64,000 bases of DNA from Lepeophtheirus salmonis (lineage: Eukaryota > Arthropoda > Copepoda > Siphonostomatoida > Caligidae): the NCBI RefSeq assembly GCF_016086655.4, contig NC_052133.2, positions 9,942,301 to 10,006,300 of the forward strand. Direction: 5' to 3'. Positions 23,069 to 33,729 of this stretch are shown piece by piece. The translations under genes were made by a program, and so were the position numbers. Within the stretch, counting starts at the first letter, position 1. Each line of letters starts with the position of its first letter. The notes beneath the pieces were generated by a model. That model was not told where the DNA came from and did not search any database. It was given only the letters and a program-made list of their open reading frames with translations.

Positions 23069-24085
23069 TTATTCAACATGTCCTCCCTCAGCAGCCATCA
23101 TCTTCTCCATCATGCCCCTTTAGGATTTGCACGCCCTGATGACTTCCGCAGAATCGACCCTCGTAATGGAGCCCTTCAGGGCCGTGATGCTCATGTGGTT
23201 GACCTTGCACACCTCCCTCTCCAACTTCCCCTACCAGTAGTAATCACACGGATTGAGGTCGGGTGAGTTGGAGGGCCGGGTGTTGCGATCCCAGAAAGTG
23301 ATGTCCTGGGAGTTGAAGAGGTTAGTGGTCCTCATGGCGATGTGTGCGGCCGCTGGGTCTTGTTGGAATATGAACTCCCTACCAGCGGCCGTATCCTTCA
23401 TCCAGGGGATGACGAATTCCTTCATGACTTCGCAGTACCTTATCGCATTAACCCTTTCCTTGGGATTGAAGAAGAAAGGAGGCATCACCTCACCGGTGCT
23501 GCAGATGACACCCAGGGTCATCACGGAGGCCGGGAACTTTGTGGTGAAGACCACAGGGACCTCTTCTCTCTCCTTGGCAAGCCACCTATCATTCTGGACG
23601 TTGTAGCTTCTGTCGACAATCCAGTTCTTCTCGTCGGAGAAGAAGATGATCCTTCCTCCATGGCTGTTCAGGTCATTGGGGAGACGCTTACCGTTGGTGA
23701 GCCTGGTGGCCTTCATGGATGCCGTGAGGATGTGTTGTTTGGCCATTCGGTATGACCTGTACCCGAGGTCCTCATTCACAGCCTTGGAGACCAGTTGCTT
23801 GTTCACTCCATGGTTCTTGGCCAACCTGGACAAGGAAGTTCCTGGCGAAGCCTTGATGGACTTCCGGAGGCCTTCAAGGAAGCGGGGAGAGCGGATTCGG
23901 TCACTTTTCATGTTGTGGGCCTTGCGGCAGACCTTCCCCTCAACCTCCCAAGCATTGAAGACCCGGTACACCGTAGTCTTGGGGTAGTTAAGAAGCTTGT
24001 AGATAGCGGAGGGCCTTTGTCCAGCGCGAGCCAATTCGGGGATGGTGTCTCTCCTTGCTTGTTCTATGATGACTATTGTTTGTTG
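23069..24085 (-). pseudogene. maT-like (DD37D) transposase, near-complete, inactivated by nonsense codons
   Basis: The frame is open from just after a stop near 24095 to 23231, with no ATG at the expected start (IVIIEQARRDTIPEL begins with ATA). Domains in order: first helix-turn-helix in RPSAIYKLLNYPKTTVYRVF; second in SLSRLAKNHGVNKQLVSKAV; then the RNase-H-like catalytic core with IIFFSDEKNW (first Asp), FIFQQDPAAAH (second Asp) and SPDLNPCDYYW (third). Thirty-seven residues separate the second Asp from the Asp of PCD, hence DD37D. TGG-TAG ends the long frame right after the third block. In the same frame the tail continues GKLEREVCKVNHMSITALKG and, past one more stop, to EKMMAAEGGHVE and TAA at 23069. 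All catalytic residues are present, but the lost start and two stops make it inactive unless read through. Confidence 0.85.
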
Positions 24086-24182
24086 TCAAAACAATTGTGG
24101 TAGAAGTTATAGTGTATTGTTCACGCAACCTTTTATATTAGTATGATTTAACCCCGAATATCCACATTATGGATCTGGATGA

Positions 24183-24220
24183 AGTTTAAAGTAGTTTCAA
24201 TTTATCGTGGACACCCTGTA
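24183..24220 (-). repeat. Right terminal inverted repeat of the maT-like element
   Basis: Ends GGACACCCTGTA on the plus strand; the reverse complement matches 22953-22990 with few differences. Confidence 0.85.
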
Positions 24221-24325
24221 TTCACGGGGGCAGTGGTCAACATGGACTTCACTATGCACCCCTTCATGTAAGAGCAAAATATCCTTGCATCCTTTAATTT
24301 TCCAGATTGAAAATCCCCACCCTGT

Positions 24326-24510
24326 ATATTTATTCTCTTATGCATTTTTAAAACAATTTACAGCAGAGATAGGCTATAGTGCTTACTTCAGATGTAAAAG
24401 TTAACACGACAGACACTTATGAAATAATGAACAAAAAATACAAACAAAAACCTTTTTTCCTTTTCTCATTTATAAACTTAGTTTTTTATTATAAAATTGA
24501 CATCCTTAAT
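24326..24510 (+). repeat. Dispersed repeat family D, copy 3
   Basis: TTTATTCTCTTATG, ACAATTTACAGCAGAGATAG, GTGCTTACTTCAGATG and AAATAATGAACAAAAAATAC match 5080-5190 in order. Confidence 0.45.
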
Positions 24511-24519
24511 AATTATTAT

Positions 24520-24890
24520 GTGTTTAAAATGAGCTCAAAAGAAATCGGACGACTCAATAAAATATTCATGGACTCAGTGAAACTATTGAAGGACTTTGAC
24601 TTTTGAGCAAAGACTTGAGAATCGACTGAGGCATGCATTGTTTTGATTTTTTCCACCTTTATAGAACATAACTCATAATATCCTCAACTCTTCTTCCCCA
24701 AATTTACCATCATTGACACTTCAGCACGGACACACATACAAAAAACTCTCACTAATTAATCCCAAAAGCCCGTTTCCATTGGTCCTTCTATGTAAAACAA
24801 AAAAAAAAGATCAATGAATAACATATGAACGTTAGGCAATTGATGACTTGTTTCAATAGTGTTACAGAGCTGACTGAAGAATTATTTTTC
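24520..24890. other. Stretch without recognised feature
   Basis: Only short unremarkable frames. Confidence 0.4.
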
Positions 24891-24894
24891 ATAC

Positions 24895-25110
24895 TTAGGA
24901 TTTGTAATTATTATTTAACTCCCGAGTAGTGAACTTCCTTTTCTACTGCATTCAATTACATATAAAACCTGATTGAACATTCATGTGTGCTCATAAATTA
25001 TGGAGAGGAACCTCGATGATTTGTTGCAGAGTTATAAAGTAAATCCTTATTGGAGTATAATTGAAGATCGACATCGGAGTAATTTTTGCCAATTTTCTTG
25101 TTCATTTTCT
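24895..25110 (+). repeat. Dispersed repeat family A, copy 2
   Basis: Same ordered blocks as 7885-8110, ending GATCGACATCGGAGTAATTT. Orientation is the same. Confidence 0.55.
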
Positions 25111-25518
25111 TCTCCCCTTATTCCCTCGTCACTACTAACCAAGACATCTACTCAAGTACGTTTAACCATGTGATTTTTAGCTTCAGTATTTCCCAACTGT
25201 TGGACTATATGCTATTATATGTAGGCTTACTACATAATCAAATTTGATTTGAGTTCAAGAACCATGGGAAAATAAAAAGACTGCTGACAAGAAAATACAA
25301 AATAAAGTTTCAAGTTTGCGGGATAAGGGGATGAAATTATATATATATGTTGTTTTTTTTGTAAAAGAGAGGTTTTGAGTAATTTTCTTACTGTGTTTAT
25401 TGATTCGGTCCGGTCCCGTCTGTACAGTATAGGTCCAGTTTATATTATGTAATTACTTTTAAAATCCAACTTACGAGTAAAAAAAAACCGAAAAAAAACC
25501 AGGATGTATACCTACCAT

Positions 25519-27145
25519 CAGTGGCGTCGCTAGCGTTTTTTTGGTGGGAAGGGGGGCGCTTGAGCCAACCTACAAGTTACTGAAGCTCCCCCCCACCAAT
25601 TTTTTTTAATAATCCCATGTATGTTACAAAAGAAGGAGTTCTCTAATTTTTTTTCTACCTCGTATTAAGTTGCTCGAACAGCTGATCAATAAGAAGAAAA
25701 AAACTGAAGGAGTACTTCTTAAAGCTGCATTGAGATGGGAAATACAAGAATACAACACTTGCTGAATTCAAGGTGAAGAGAGCCAGATTTGATGGACAGG
25801 CTACTTTGCATGTTCTTGGCTTTTTACCCATACACAAATTTCAAATGACTCTATCAGCAGCAGAATAGACGGCATAAGTTATGATATCTTGGCTCAAGTA
25901 GTTGCAGATCTGATTTCAAGCCCTGCAAAATTCAGCCTTGAACTCGATTAGACCACGAACATTTCCAATTTTAGCCAACTTGTTGTATTCGTACGCTATA
26001 TAATGAGGATTATATAGGAAGATTTTTTATTTTATAAGTCTCTTACAAAAAAAAAACCAAGGCAGTCGATTTGAAGATACTTGTGGATTCCTTCTTCAAA
26101 GTCAACAAACTTTCATGGAACATGGTATCTGCTGTTTGTTAAACAGAGCTCCAGCCATGGAGTGCTGGTGAAATCCGACGCACCACTCATAATTGTTACA
26201 CACTGTGTTCTGAACAGCATGTATTGGCAACAAAAAATTTGCCCCCAAAACTGGCACATGTATTCAAAATTGTTGTTGAATGTGCGAACTACGTGCAGAA
26301 AAGGGTTATGAAGTACCACATCTTCAAAGAGCTGTGTAAGGAAATGGGCTCAGAATTAGGAAAATATGTACTATTCAAACGTGGAAAGGTGCTGAATTGT
26401 GTTTTTTGCGAGAGTAGGGACTTTGTTACACAGATTACTAAGAAAATGTTGATTTCATTCTCACTGTCGCGTACATGGCAGATATTTCCGATTCTCTCAA
26501 TCATCTCAATCGAAAGATACCGGGCAATGGAGTCAACGTAATCTCAGCGGACCAAAACTTTTAGTCATTTAAAAAAAGCTACCATTATCAAACTAAGGAA
26601 CAGATAATTATAACTTTTCAAATTTTCCCCACATGACGACTGTGTTAGTATGATCGAAAATTTTGTGGAAATTTGAGACATTTCTGTACCTGGAGAGCTG
26701 AAGCAAGCAATTTCCATTCACTTAGAAGATCTACAAAGTCTCTCAATGGATACTTCCCCGCCATATTGTCATATCCAGCATGAGTGAGACAGACTTTCAC
26801 GTTTATTGTTGTGACAGCAGACGTAAATGATGAATATCTGGATGAAACCATTGAACTTCAGCAGAACCATATTCAAACAACGCTGTCAACGTTTTGGTGT
26901 CAGAAAATTGTAACATACTCTCTCATTGCGAAGAAATCCCTGGAGATACTCATACCATTTACAACAACATATCTTTGTGAGCAATCGTTTTCGAGGATGG
27001 TCGACATAAAAACATTGATAAAACATGCAGGGCTCAGTATCGCCAATAAGGTTAAGAACCACTCTTTTAGAGGGTTTAAACTATATTGGCTTTTCAAAAG
27101 TTCAAGAAAAAGTCAGAATATACAGCATCATGTAATAACTTAAAA
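25519..27145 (+). mobile_element. hAT transposon relic (ZBED/SCAND3-like transposase)
   Basis: The left end CAGTGGCGTCGCTAGCG at 25519 is a standard hAT-type terminus. The transposase follows on the plus strand in broken frames: RIDGISYDILAQVVADL (about 25860-25915), LELD-stop-TTNISNFSQLVVFV (about 25940-25995), LKILVDSFFKVNKLSWNMV and APAMEW, then LAHVFKIVVECANYVQKRVM with FKELCKEMGSELGKYVLF (26245-26375), KGKVLNCVF-like text, and finally AKKSLEILIPFTTTYLCEQS with FSRMVDIKT (26925-27020), the C-terminal hAT dimerisation motif. In the LELD(E)STxxSN block the Glu codon has become TAG. The N-terminal BED finger was not found. A possible right end, GGACGCCCTG at 29291-29300, would make the insertion about 3.8 kb with later insertions inside it; this is uncertain. 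Confidence 0.75.
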
Positions 27146-27154
27146 TGACCTCAA

Positions 27155-27615
27155 AATTGACTTGGACGTTTTGGGACAATAATGACCCTTCTAATTAATA
27201 GATATTTTTTTTTTCAAATGTAAGGAAGCATGTATATAATTTAGTCATAAATGAAAAAAATATATAAATTTATTGCCAGCGTCAGTTTTTATTAGATGAA
27301 ATAGTTTGTAGTCGCTAATGAATAGAAGATGTAATGAACTGTAGATTTGCGTGGCACTTTGGGGCAAAAAATAACATTTTCCGGTTGACAGATAATTTTT
27401 TAAAAAACACTTAACAAAGCTTGAATATTTGTCAATACATTAGTGAAAGAAATATAAGAATTGATTGACGGAATCCATTTTTATGAGACTAAGAAGTTTG
27501 TTGTCGCTTATAAAATAGGACTATTTCTTTATCTTTAAATTGGCTTCGACGTTTTGAGCCAAAAATGACACTTTTAATAAATAGAGAATTTTTTTTTAAA
27601 CGTAAGAAAGCTTAA
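27155..27615. repeat. Three degenerate tandem copies of a repeat of about 192 bp
   Basis: Copies begin near 27155, 27349 and 27540 with TTGACTTGGACGTTTTGGGA, TTGCGTGGCACTTTGGGGCA and TTGGCTTCGACGTTTTGAGC. Each goes on with AA.AATGACAC/ACC, an ATA.A..ATTTTTTTT run and AA..AAG.AAGC. The two complete periods are about 194 and 191 bp. They immediately follow the hAT transposase relic and could be its 3' subterminal region. Confidence 0.45.
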
Positions 27616-27639
27616 AATTAGTTCTATTCATTTTATAAG

Positions 27640-27700
27640 TTTTTAGGACTGGATCGGACTGAGACTGAACTGTATGGTCTTCAGTCCTAAAAAAGAACCA
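27640..27700. repeat. Imperfect inverted repeat TTTTTAGGACTG...CAGTCCTAAAAAAG
   Basis: TTTTTAGGACTG at about 27641 pairs with CAGTCCTAAAAA at about 27683. The inner part has more GGACTG words. The same word family occurs at 4255-4345 and 25400-25440. Confidence 0.4.
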
Positions 27701-28212
27701 ACACAACAGTAGTTTGTAGTATGAATTCTTTAGTTCCATGTTGACTTCACAATAGAGGGATTTGACGTGCTCTAACGCTTGCATGTTCTATATTACTCAA
27801 AACAAAAGAATTCCTACTTCACTAATCATCACTATTAAATTGACTCCAGATCCCTTTTGTTTTCTTTCCATCTGATAAAGAAATGAAGCTATTGTGGACA
27901 AAAGAAGAAAAGAATATCACACCCATAAATAGATTCTACGATCTCTCTTTTCACGATTCCTTAAATGATATACCATTTATCTTCTTGAAATATTAAAAAG
28001 GAAATATAAAAAGAAAATCCACAATGAATTTTTTTTTCTCTACTCCTTGGAGCACTTGATGATCAAATAAGACACTGCATATTGCATAATGGTTCTTATT
28101 CATTGCAAATAATTTTGTATATAATATGTATCCTGTATATCTACTCCTTAGAGGCATAAAAATGCATCAAGTAATGACCATGTAAACGTAAAAGTTGATT
28201 ATTTTTTTAAAC

Positions 28213-28790
28213 TGGTATAAAATAAATACAGAAAATGGGGGCACAACCATTTTTGATTATAGTTTTCGAGTGAAAAACTCGCTGTAGAAAACCTTCCTTC
28301 ATTAAACTCTCTTTTTCGAGGTAAAAATATGCATATGAATGCAATCAGAGTTATGATGATATGATTGGATATGCCAAGTACTCAGATTCCGACGACAGGG
28401 AAATTGAGGAAGGATACATTTGTCACAGAATTGACTTTTGAATAATTTCTCATGAATCTTGCAACAAATACTTTTGTTCCAAATTTTGAAAACCTGATCT
28501 TCAACTTACGCAAAAGGTTGGACGTAATATTATGGTGATGATTATGAGATGCCTCCATCTAACAAGACTCCTAAAAATCCTGCAAACTTCAAATTTACTT
28601 TAAAAAAACTACTAATGTGGACGTTGAGGGGTCTTTTAATATGTTTAAAACTACCAATACTGATCGTAGGCAAAAATTAACAGAAGAAAATTTTTCTAAA
28701 ATCTTGATTTGTCGATATAATATATTAAAATTTATGAATAAATTATAATATATATATAAACCTAACTTCTTTAAATTATTCTGATACAGC
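28213..28790 (+). repeat. Dispersed repeat family B, copy 2
   Basis: Matches 13375-13790 block by block, with about 200 extra bases between 28485 and 28695. If the hAT right end at 29300 is real, this copy lies inside that element. Confidence 0.5.
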
Positions 28791-28799
28791 TGCATTTTT

Positions 28800-29240
28800 C
28801 TTTAAATAAAAATGTCAAAAATTCATCATTATTAACAGAAAATTAAATTTTTTCGAACAAAGTTTGAAATATTATTTTTTTTTAATTCAAAAATCTATAG
28901 TTATTCACAGAAAATTAAATAATTTGGAAAAAACTTTTAAAGAAAAAATTAATTTAAAATTTTTTTTTCGATATTAAAATTTTTGGAAACAAGTTTCAAA
29001 AATTCAAAGCTACAAACCGAAAGTTAGTTTTTTTTTCCAAAAAAAAATTAATCTTTTTGGCAAAAATTAAGTTTTGTAGTAAAAAAAATTTAAAAACAAA
29101 ATTTCAAATATTAATTTTTTTGGGAATTTTTTTCAAAAAATCATAGCTACCTGCCGAAAATTAAATTAATATAAAAAATTAAATTTTTTGAAAAAAATGT
29201 CAAATATAATTATTTTTGAAAAAATCTAGTAATAAGCAAA
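28800..29240. repeat. Degenerate AT-rich minisatellite
   Basis: Phrases of the type CAAAAATTCATAGCTAC, CGAAAATTAAATTTTTTG and AAAAAATTTCAAATATTAA recur four to five times at roughly 80-100 bp. The reverse-complement phrases are at 8270-8620. Confidence 0.45.
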
Positions 29241-29263
29241 AATTCCTTCAATTAGGGTTTGGG

Positions 29264-29300
29264 CTACAGCACCTCCAGCCCACCTTCTGAGGACGCCCTG
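29264..29300 (-). mobile_element. Possible hAT right terminus
   Basis: On the minus strand the sequence starts CAGGGCGTCCTCAGAAGGTG and goes on GGCTGGAGGTGCTGTAGCCC, which resembles the left end at 25519 (CAGTGGCGTCGCTAGCG, then GGTGGGAAGGGGGGCGCTTG). The flanking 8-mers do not match, so the pairing is tentative. Confidence 0.28.
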
Positions 29301-29309
29301 ATGTTGATT

Positions 29310-29610
29310 TTTGATTACTTATTTATCATGTAGCAGCAAATCATATTTTATTCAACTGTAGAAACTCCCCATAGCCCAATTAATTTAAAAGAACATTGAC
29401 ATGTAAATATATTTGTTTTATTGCAGAACTTAATTCATTTTTGATTTGTATGGCTAAATTCATAATGTTCATAATTCACAAAAAATATATCCCTTAAATG
29501 TAAGTATATCCCATATTTATCTACTTTTTCCATTACATACTAAGTAGTAAGTATGTACCTACTACTTGAAGTATTCTATTGGTTTTAGATTTATACATAC
29601 TTCATTCTCA
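29310..29610. other. Stretch without recognised feature
   Basis: AT-rich, no frame. A short inverted repeat TACTAAGTAGTAAGTA lies at 29538-29555. Confidence 0.35.
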
Positions 29611-29615
29611 AGTTA

Positions 29616-30392
29616 TACCGAGTGCTCCATTAAATCTGATCACTTTGAATATTAAAATTCAACATGATCTAATTAATTAATTAATATTTAATTTCAACAA
29701 AAATTAATTCTTTAAATAAATATGTGTGTTTGAGCTCTTTTAATAATTAATATAGTTGTCCTAAGCGGCATTGGTGGCTTCCAGGCAGCGAGAGGCCTTG
29801 CACCCACTTGTGGATGTAGCCTTTTGTCATGTCCTCCCGTGCTGTCTGACAGTGGCTTTCAGGACCTTGGTGTTTGGATGACTGACATCCCCCCTACACA
29901 TGCACCCAAAAGGTGTAGTCAAGGAGGTTTGTATCAGGGCTATAGGGGGTCAAAAGTGTAAAAAGAAGAAAAAAGAGTTCTAAAGAACTCAAAAGACTCA
30001 TTCAAATGAGTTTTGTAACGGAGGATATGAGTTTATTTCATTATTGGTGTCAAAAGTTGCCTGTCCACCCTCACAAGGATCTTTCTCCACACTTTTTTGA
30101 TAGGTCTCTGGATAGTCTGGTGGGAAACCCCGAGATCTATTGCAGGGGCCCTCATGGACTTGAAGGGATAGGCCTGGGCAGTTTTTGTAACTCCTCCGAT
30201 CCAGTTTGGCCTTATTGCCAGAGCTCTTCTTCCTCTACAACATTTCAGACTCGCTAATGGTTTAGTTGGGTCTCCTGGAGGCACAATAAATTGTTTATGC
30301 CTTAATATATCGAAATATTAATTAATATCAACACTCAAACTTCATTAAGCATTGAATTAGTAAGTGTTTAGATTTCAATGGACCACCCCGTA
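29616..30392 (-). mobile_element. Internally deleted Tc1/mariner-like transposon with both ends
   Basis: The left end TACCGAGTGCTCCATTAAAT continues CTGATCACTT. The reverse complement of the right end (to 30392) is TACGGGGTGGTCCATTGAAA continuing TCTAAACACTT. TA is at both outer edges. On the minus strand a transposase start is seen: IGGVTKTAQAYPFKSMRAPA, then IDLGVSHQTIQRPIKKV (second helix-turn-helix, about 30215-30080). After a gap, SPDTNLLDYTFWVHV (about 29965-29920) is the block of the third catalytic residue, and a tail ends near 29770. The catalytic middle, with the first two Asp, is deleted. The element could only have moved with help from a full-length relative. Confidence 0.68.
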
Positions 30393-30399
30393 TATACCT

Positions 30400-31310
30400 T
30401 TATGAAGATAGGCACATAGGTATAATATATATATATATATACATTTAAATAGATCTTTATTTGACATACTATGTTATAGCTCTATGCATACAGATGTAAA
30501 TGTAGAAGATTTAATTTATCTATGTTAATAAAGCAAAGTTTATGTGTCTGTCCGTCTTAGAAAGACACACTTTTAACGGTGAGCTTGTCTGATAAACTTA
30601 AAAAAAAGAAGAGTTAAATACATAATATGTCACCCTGGAACGAATTATCATCATTCTCTAGAACAAAAATTATTCTGATTAACCCTTTGGAGGATTCACA
30701 AATTGTACAAATACATGCATATAGGGTTTGTAGCTAAAGATCAGCGCCTCATTTAAAAAAAGTAAATTGAAGTACATATGTGGGCCATTTACACAAAAGC
30801 AAGCTAGGATGTTTTTCAAAATGGAGTATAGATTCTTCAAAGAATTTCTTTTAAAAAGGATTATTCTTAGTTGTACCCTTTGACTGTGTCTCGAATTACA
30901 CTTAAATTAGCAAAAATTCATCGTCACAATACAATTAATTAACATGTTTTATTTGAAGGGGCCATATTGGAGTCAATATTAGTCTCTTAAATCAAATAAA
31001 GGATTTAGAGTATAGCTAGAACTCTTCAGTATCTGAACTCATTCTACAAATTTGAATAATAAGTAAAAAATTAGTCTAATATCCCTATGAAATGTTGCAC
31101 AATATGTATACATAAATTAACAAAATAAATTGGAATGTTCACCATTTCTTGAATTTTGTTCAATTTTACAACTACAAATCACACTTAAATTAGCAAAAAA
31201 TTATATGGAGCAATATCACTCAATGGACAACGCAGTCACGAGAAATTATTCTTTAGAACTCAATGTGGGTAGATTCACACCCAGTCATTCTTAGAGGAGG
31301 AAATATTTTA
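30400..31310. other. AT-rich stretch, no gene seen
   Basis: A TA microsatellite at 30424-30441 and a direct repeat ACACTTAAATTAGCAAAAA at about 30898 and 31181. No coding evidence. Confidence 0.4.
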
Positions 31311-31317
31311 CGGGGGT

Positions 31318-31665
31318 AGTTTGAAAAGTCCGTACAAAGTCTGAGAGATGGCACTACTGGCGCAAATCGAGGTTATGTTTAGTTAGTAGCATCTCTTGGA
31401 AGAACGCACAACAACTTTCAGCCAGATCAGTTTATTTATTTCTGTTTGTCTTTCGTTTGAATCGAGTAGTAGGCCAGAGGGATTATGGCGATTGACTTTT
31501 GGATTCGCAAGGAATCTAAACAAATATCTGGAAAAGGGTAAAACTATTACAGGTGCATAATATTAATCGTTATTGCACCTTTGAAAACCGAGATGCTAGA
31601 AACACACTCACGATTGGGCGATAAAAAAGTCAAATCCATCATGACAATGCACCAACTCAATCCTC
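31318..31665 (+). mobile_element. Mariner relic: left end and fragments of transposase
   Basis: GGTAGTTTGAAAAGTCCGTA with AAGTCTGAGAGATGGCACTA is a mariner-type left region that leads to a possible start (ATGGCGATTGACTTTTGGAT at 31485). The text IDFWIRKESK is followed by broken frames and then QIHHDNAPTQSS at about 31632-31668, which is the block with the second catalytic Asp. Most of the gene is deleted. At its 3' side it joins directly to the inverted copy of array-unit sequence. Confidence 0.5.
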
Positions 31666-32225
31666 AACAGATTTAAATGTGATGATGATGACTGAAGCTT
31701 GGATCAAAAACACCCTTCCACGCCAACTCGGCACCTCCATAAATCATCATACACACACTATCCTAGCCAACCTACAACAATAAGAAAAAAAGTCAGTTAG
31801 TTAAAGGGAAATTTGAGTATGAAGCCATCAACAACAGTATCCATAATATCTAGTTTTCTTATATATTTCGTGCTAATTGTAGGCAGAATTCGTTTTGTAT
31901 GTAAATCCTTATGTAAATTGTATGCAACCTCTCTTTTAATTTAACGCTTGAATGTTATATTTATATCATCTTCTTTCAAATTAGTACTAAATCATTAGAA
32001 TGAGTATAATAACAGATAATCATATTGCTTACAATGACGTTGCTTCACCATGATATTACCATGAACAATCTAGTATCACAACTAAAATATGTACATTGTA
32101 TTTTTTTTATACGCTGTCAATTTTTTGCTTATTTTTTTGGTAATAAGTGTTGAAAACAATGATTGGTTGAATTCAAATTATCTCTTTTTAAACTGGGAAT
32201 GGTTTCATAGTTTGAAAACATTTTC
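31665..32225 (-). repeat. Inverted, diverged copy of the array-unit segment upstream of the pseudogene
   Basis: The reverse complement of this stretch aligns with 37065-37735 in unit 1 almost throughout. Examples: ACCATTCCCAGTTTAAAA, GATACTAGATTGTTCATGGT, AGATATTATGGATACTGTTG and GATTTATGGAGGTGCCGAGT. Identity looks about 90 percent outside gaps. The copy lacks about 60-80 bases that in the unit hold the TATA box and initiator (37625-37705), and one block near 31905 is replaced. It therefore represents an upstream region without the core promoter. It lies about 3.4 kb outside the array, in opposite orientation. Confidence 0.75.
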
Positions 32226-32239
32226 CCAAAATTAATGGA

Positions 32240-32545
32240 AATAGGGTTCAACTCGAGGTGCCCGCAGCACTAGAAGTCTCACGCACAATCTCTCTTCTGT
32301 CATTCATCACCATATCATGGATTTTATCAATGATTTATGGAGTAGTAGCCTCAACAGGGTGTCTAGAACGTTCAATGTTCCTTGTGCCCAAAAGGGCACT
32401 TTGAAAATTTTGAAACCACTTATAAACTGTTCTAACCAAAGGTGCAGAGCCTTCATAATGTTTATCAAGCTTCTTTTTAAACAAATTTTATATTTGATAG
32501 TTGCTTAGGCCTAAGAGATCATTCTTCAATAAAAAGACAGAAAGA
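32240..32545 (-). pseudogene. Mariner (mauritiana-like) transposase N-terminal relic
   Basis: On the minus strand one frame reads LDKHYEGSAPLVRTVYKWFQ, then NFQSALLGTRNIERSRHPVE, ATTP-stop-IIDKIHDMVMNDRR and EIVRETSSAAGTSS. This is the classic N-terminal region of mariner transposases: 'VYKWFxxFxxG', 'xxERSGRPVEATTPExIDKIHDMVMxDRR' and 'VREIAxAxGIS'. A Glu codon in TTPE is now TAA, and the reading frame ends near 32245. No catalytic part follows. Confidence 0.75.
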
Positions 32546-32549
32546 AGAG

Positions 32550-33725
32550 GTCTTCTATTTTCTCCAAGAGTCCGGACCAAAGGTAGATCGAGACAATCGA
32601 AGGAAGGTAAACTTGATCATGCATCTCAAGAGATGTTCAGATTCCGAATTCCACGAGGACCGATGGGGTGATAATTCATCGGAGGAAAACTAACATACCT
32701 CTTAAAGGAGTAGAGTGGATCCCTTCTTTGGGACAGAGATTCAAGGATCAAAACAATGAAGATATCCATTCCCGATGAGTAGGAAATTATATTATTTCAA
32801 TTACATATAATTAATAATTGTTTTATTTGAATTTGTACGACGCGCGGTGTTGTGATATTAATTATTTCTGCACATGAAATAATAAAATTGCATTAAAATC
32901 GTAAACAATATGATAAATATTTTGCCTATTTGCTAGTACACCCCCATAAAAAATGAGATCACTTAAAAAATACAAAATCGAACAAAAATCCATGGGATTA
33001 CATATTTTTAAATTATTCATTGAATATTTTTTTACAATCTAAGCTATAATATTCATCATCACTATGTCTTATGAATAAGTTATAAGGGTCTACAGAGGAA
33101 TGTCGTTTTTCATCATTGTTCAGCCTAAAGATTGAAATATGTGGAGTTCACAATAAGATACAGAATCAATAAAAACACTTTTACATAAGCTTTACTAGTC
33201 CTACTTTTTATTTGGTGATTGTTTTAAGGGGAGAAAAATTACTTTGAACGATAATAATCCTGAATTACTATAATTCCAGATATGTCAGAATCCAGATGAA
33301 TAAGAGGAAAACTTAGATAAGTTTTCGATTCGTCGCTCAAAAAGATAAATTCCTTTTTTGGTTTGAATTCATTAGTACAAAATTCTTCTCCCCCCTAATG
33401 GATCCCTTGTGTAATTTTGATTATAACAACATGAAAAACCTTTTGATGTATGAATAAATAATTCTACTAAAGAATGAGCCTCATAACTTATGCACAATTA
33501 CTAATATGGAACATAACTCTGTTTGCTCTTGAATTGGAATAATATATATCTTTGAAAATAAGTCACTTGATTACGTGAAAAAAAAAAAAAAATTACCTTA
33601 GTTTCTTCATCGTTCATAATTACAAAATATAAAGTTTTACGCCGATAACACAAGATAAATAAACTCTATCCAAATGTCAAACCATTCCAGATTAATTATT
33701 CGATTTAATATATATTTCCTTTTTA
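32550..33725. other. Stretch without recognised gene
   Basis: No frame of note. A less AT-rich patch at 32560-32770 has no recognised family. Confidence 0.4.
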
Positions 33726-33729
33726 ACAG

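Larger units (their letters stand above)
22953..24220. mobile_element. Near-complete maT-like DD37D transposon with TA ends and inverted repeats
   Basis: The left end at 22953 begins TACAGGGTGTCCACAATAAA and continues TTGGAACTATATTAAA. The reverse complement of the right end, finishing at 24220, begins TACAGGGTGTCCACGATAAA and continues TTGAAACTACTTTAAA. The two agree at about 32 of the first 36 positions, and TA is present at both outermost positions as expected for insertion into TA. The element is 1268 bp including these, a normal size, and carries one transposase on the minus strand (23069-24085). It is the youngest-looking element of the first 35 kb, and its GC content is visibly higher than its surroundings. 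Confidence 0.85.

Noticed and set aside
23253..24103. Long plus-strand frames opposite the maT-like transposase
   Set aside because: Antisense shadows of the GC-richer transposase sequence.
26113..26504. Minus-strand frames inside the hAT relic
   Set aside because: Shadows; the plus strand carries the recognisable hAT motifs.
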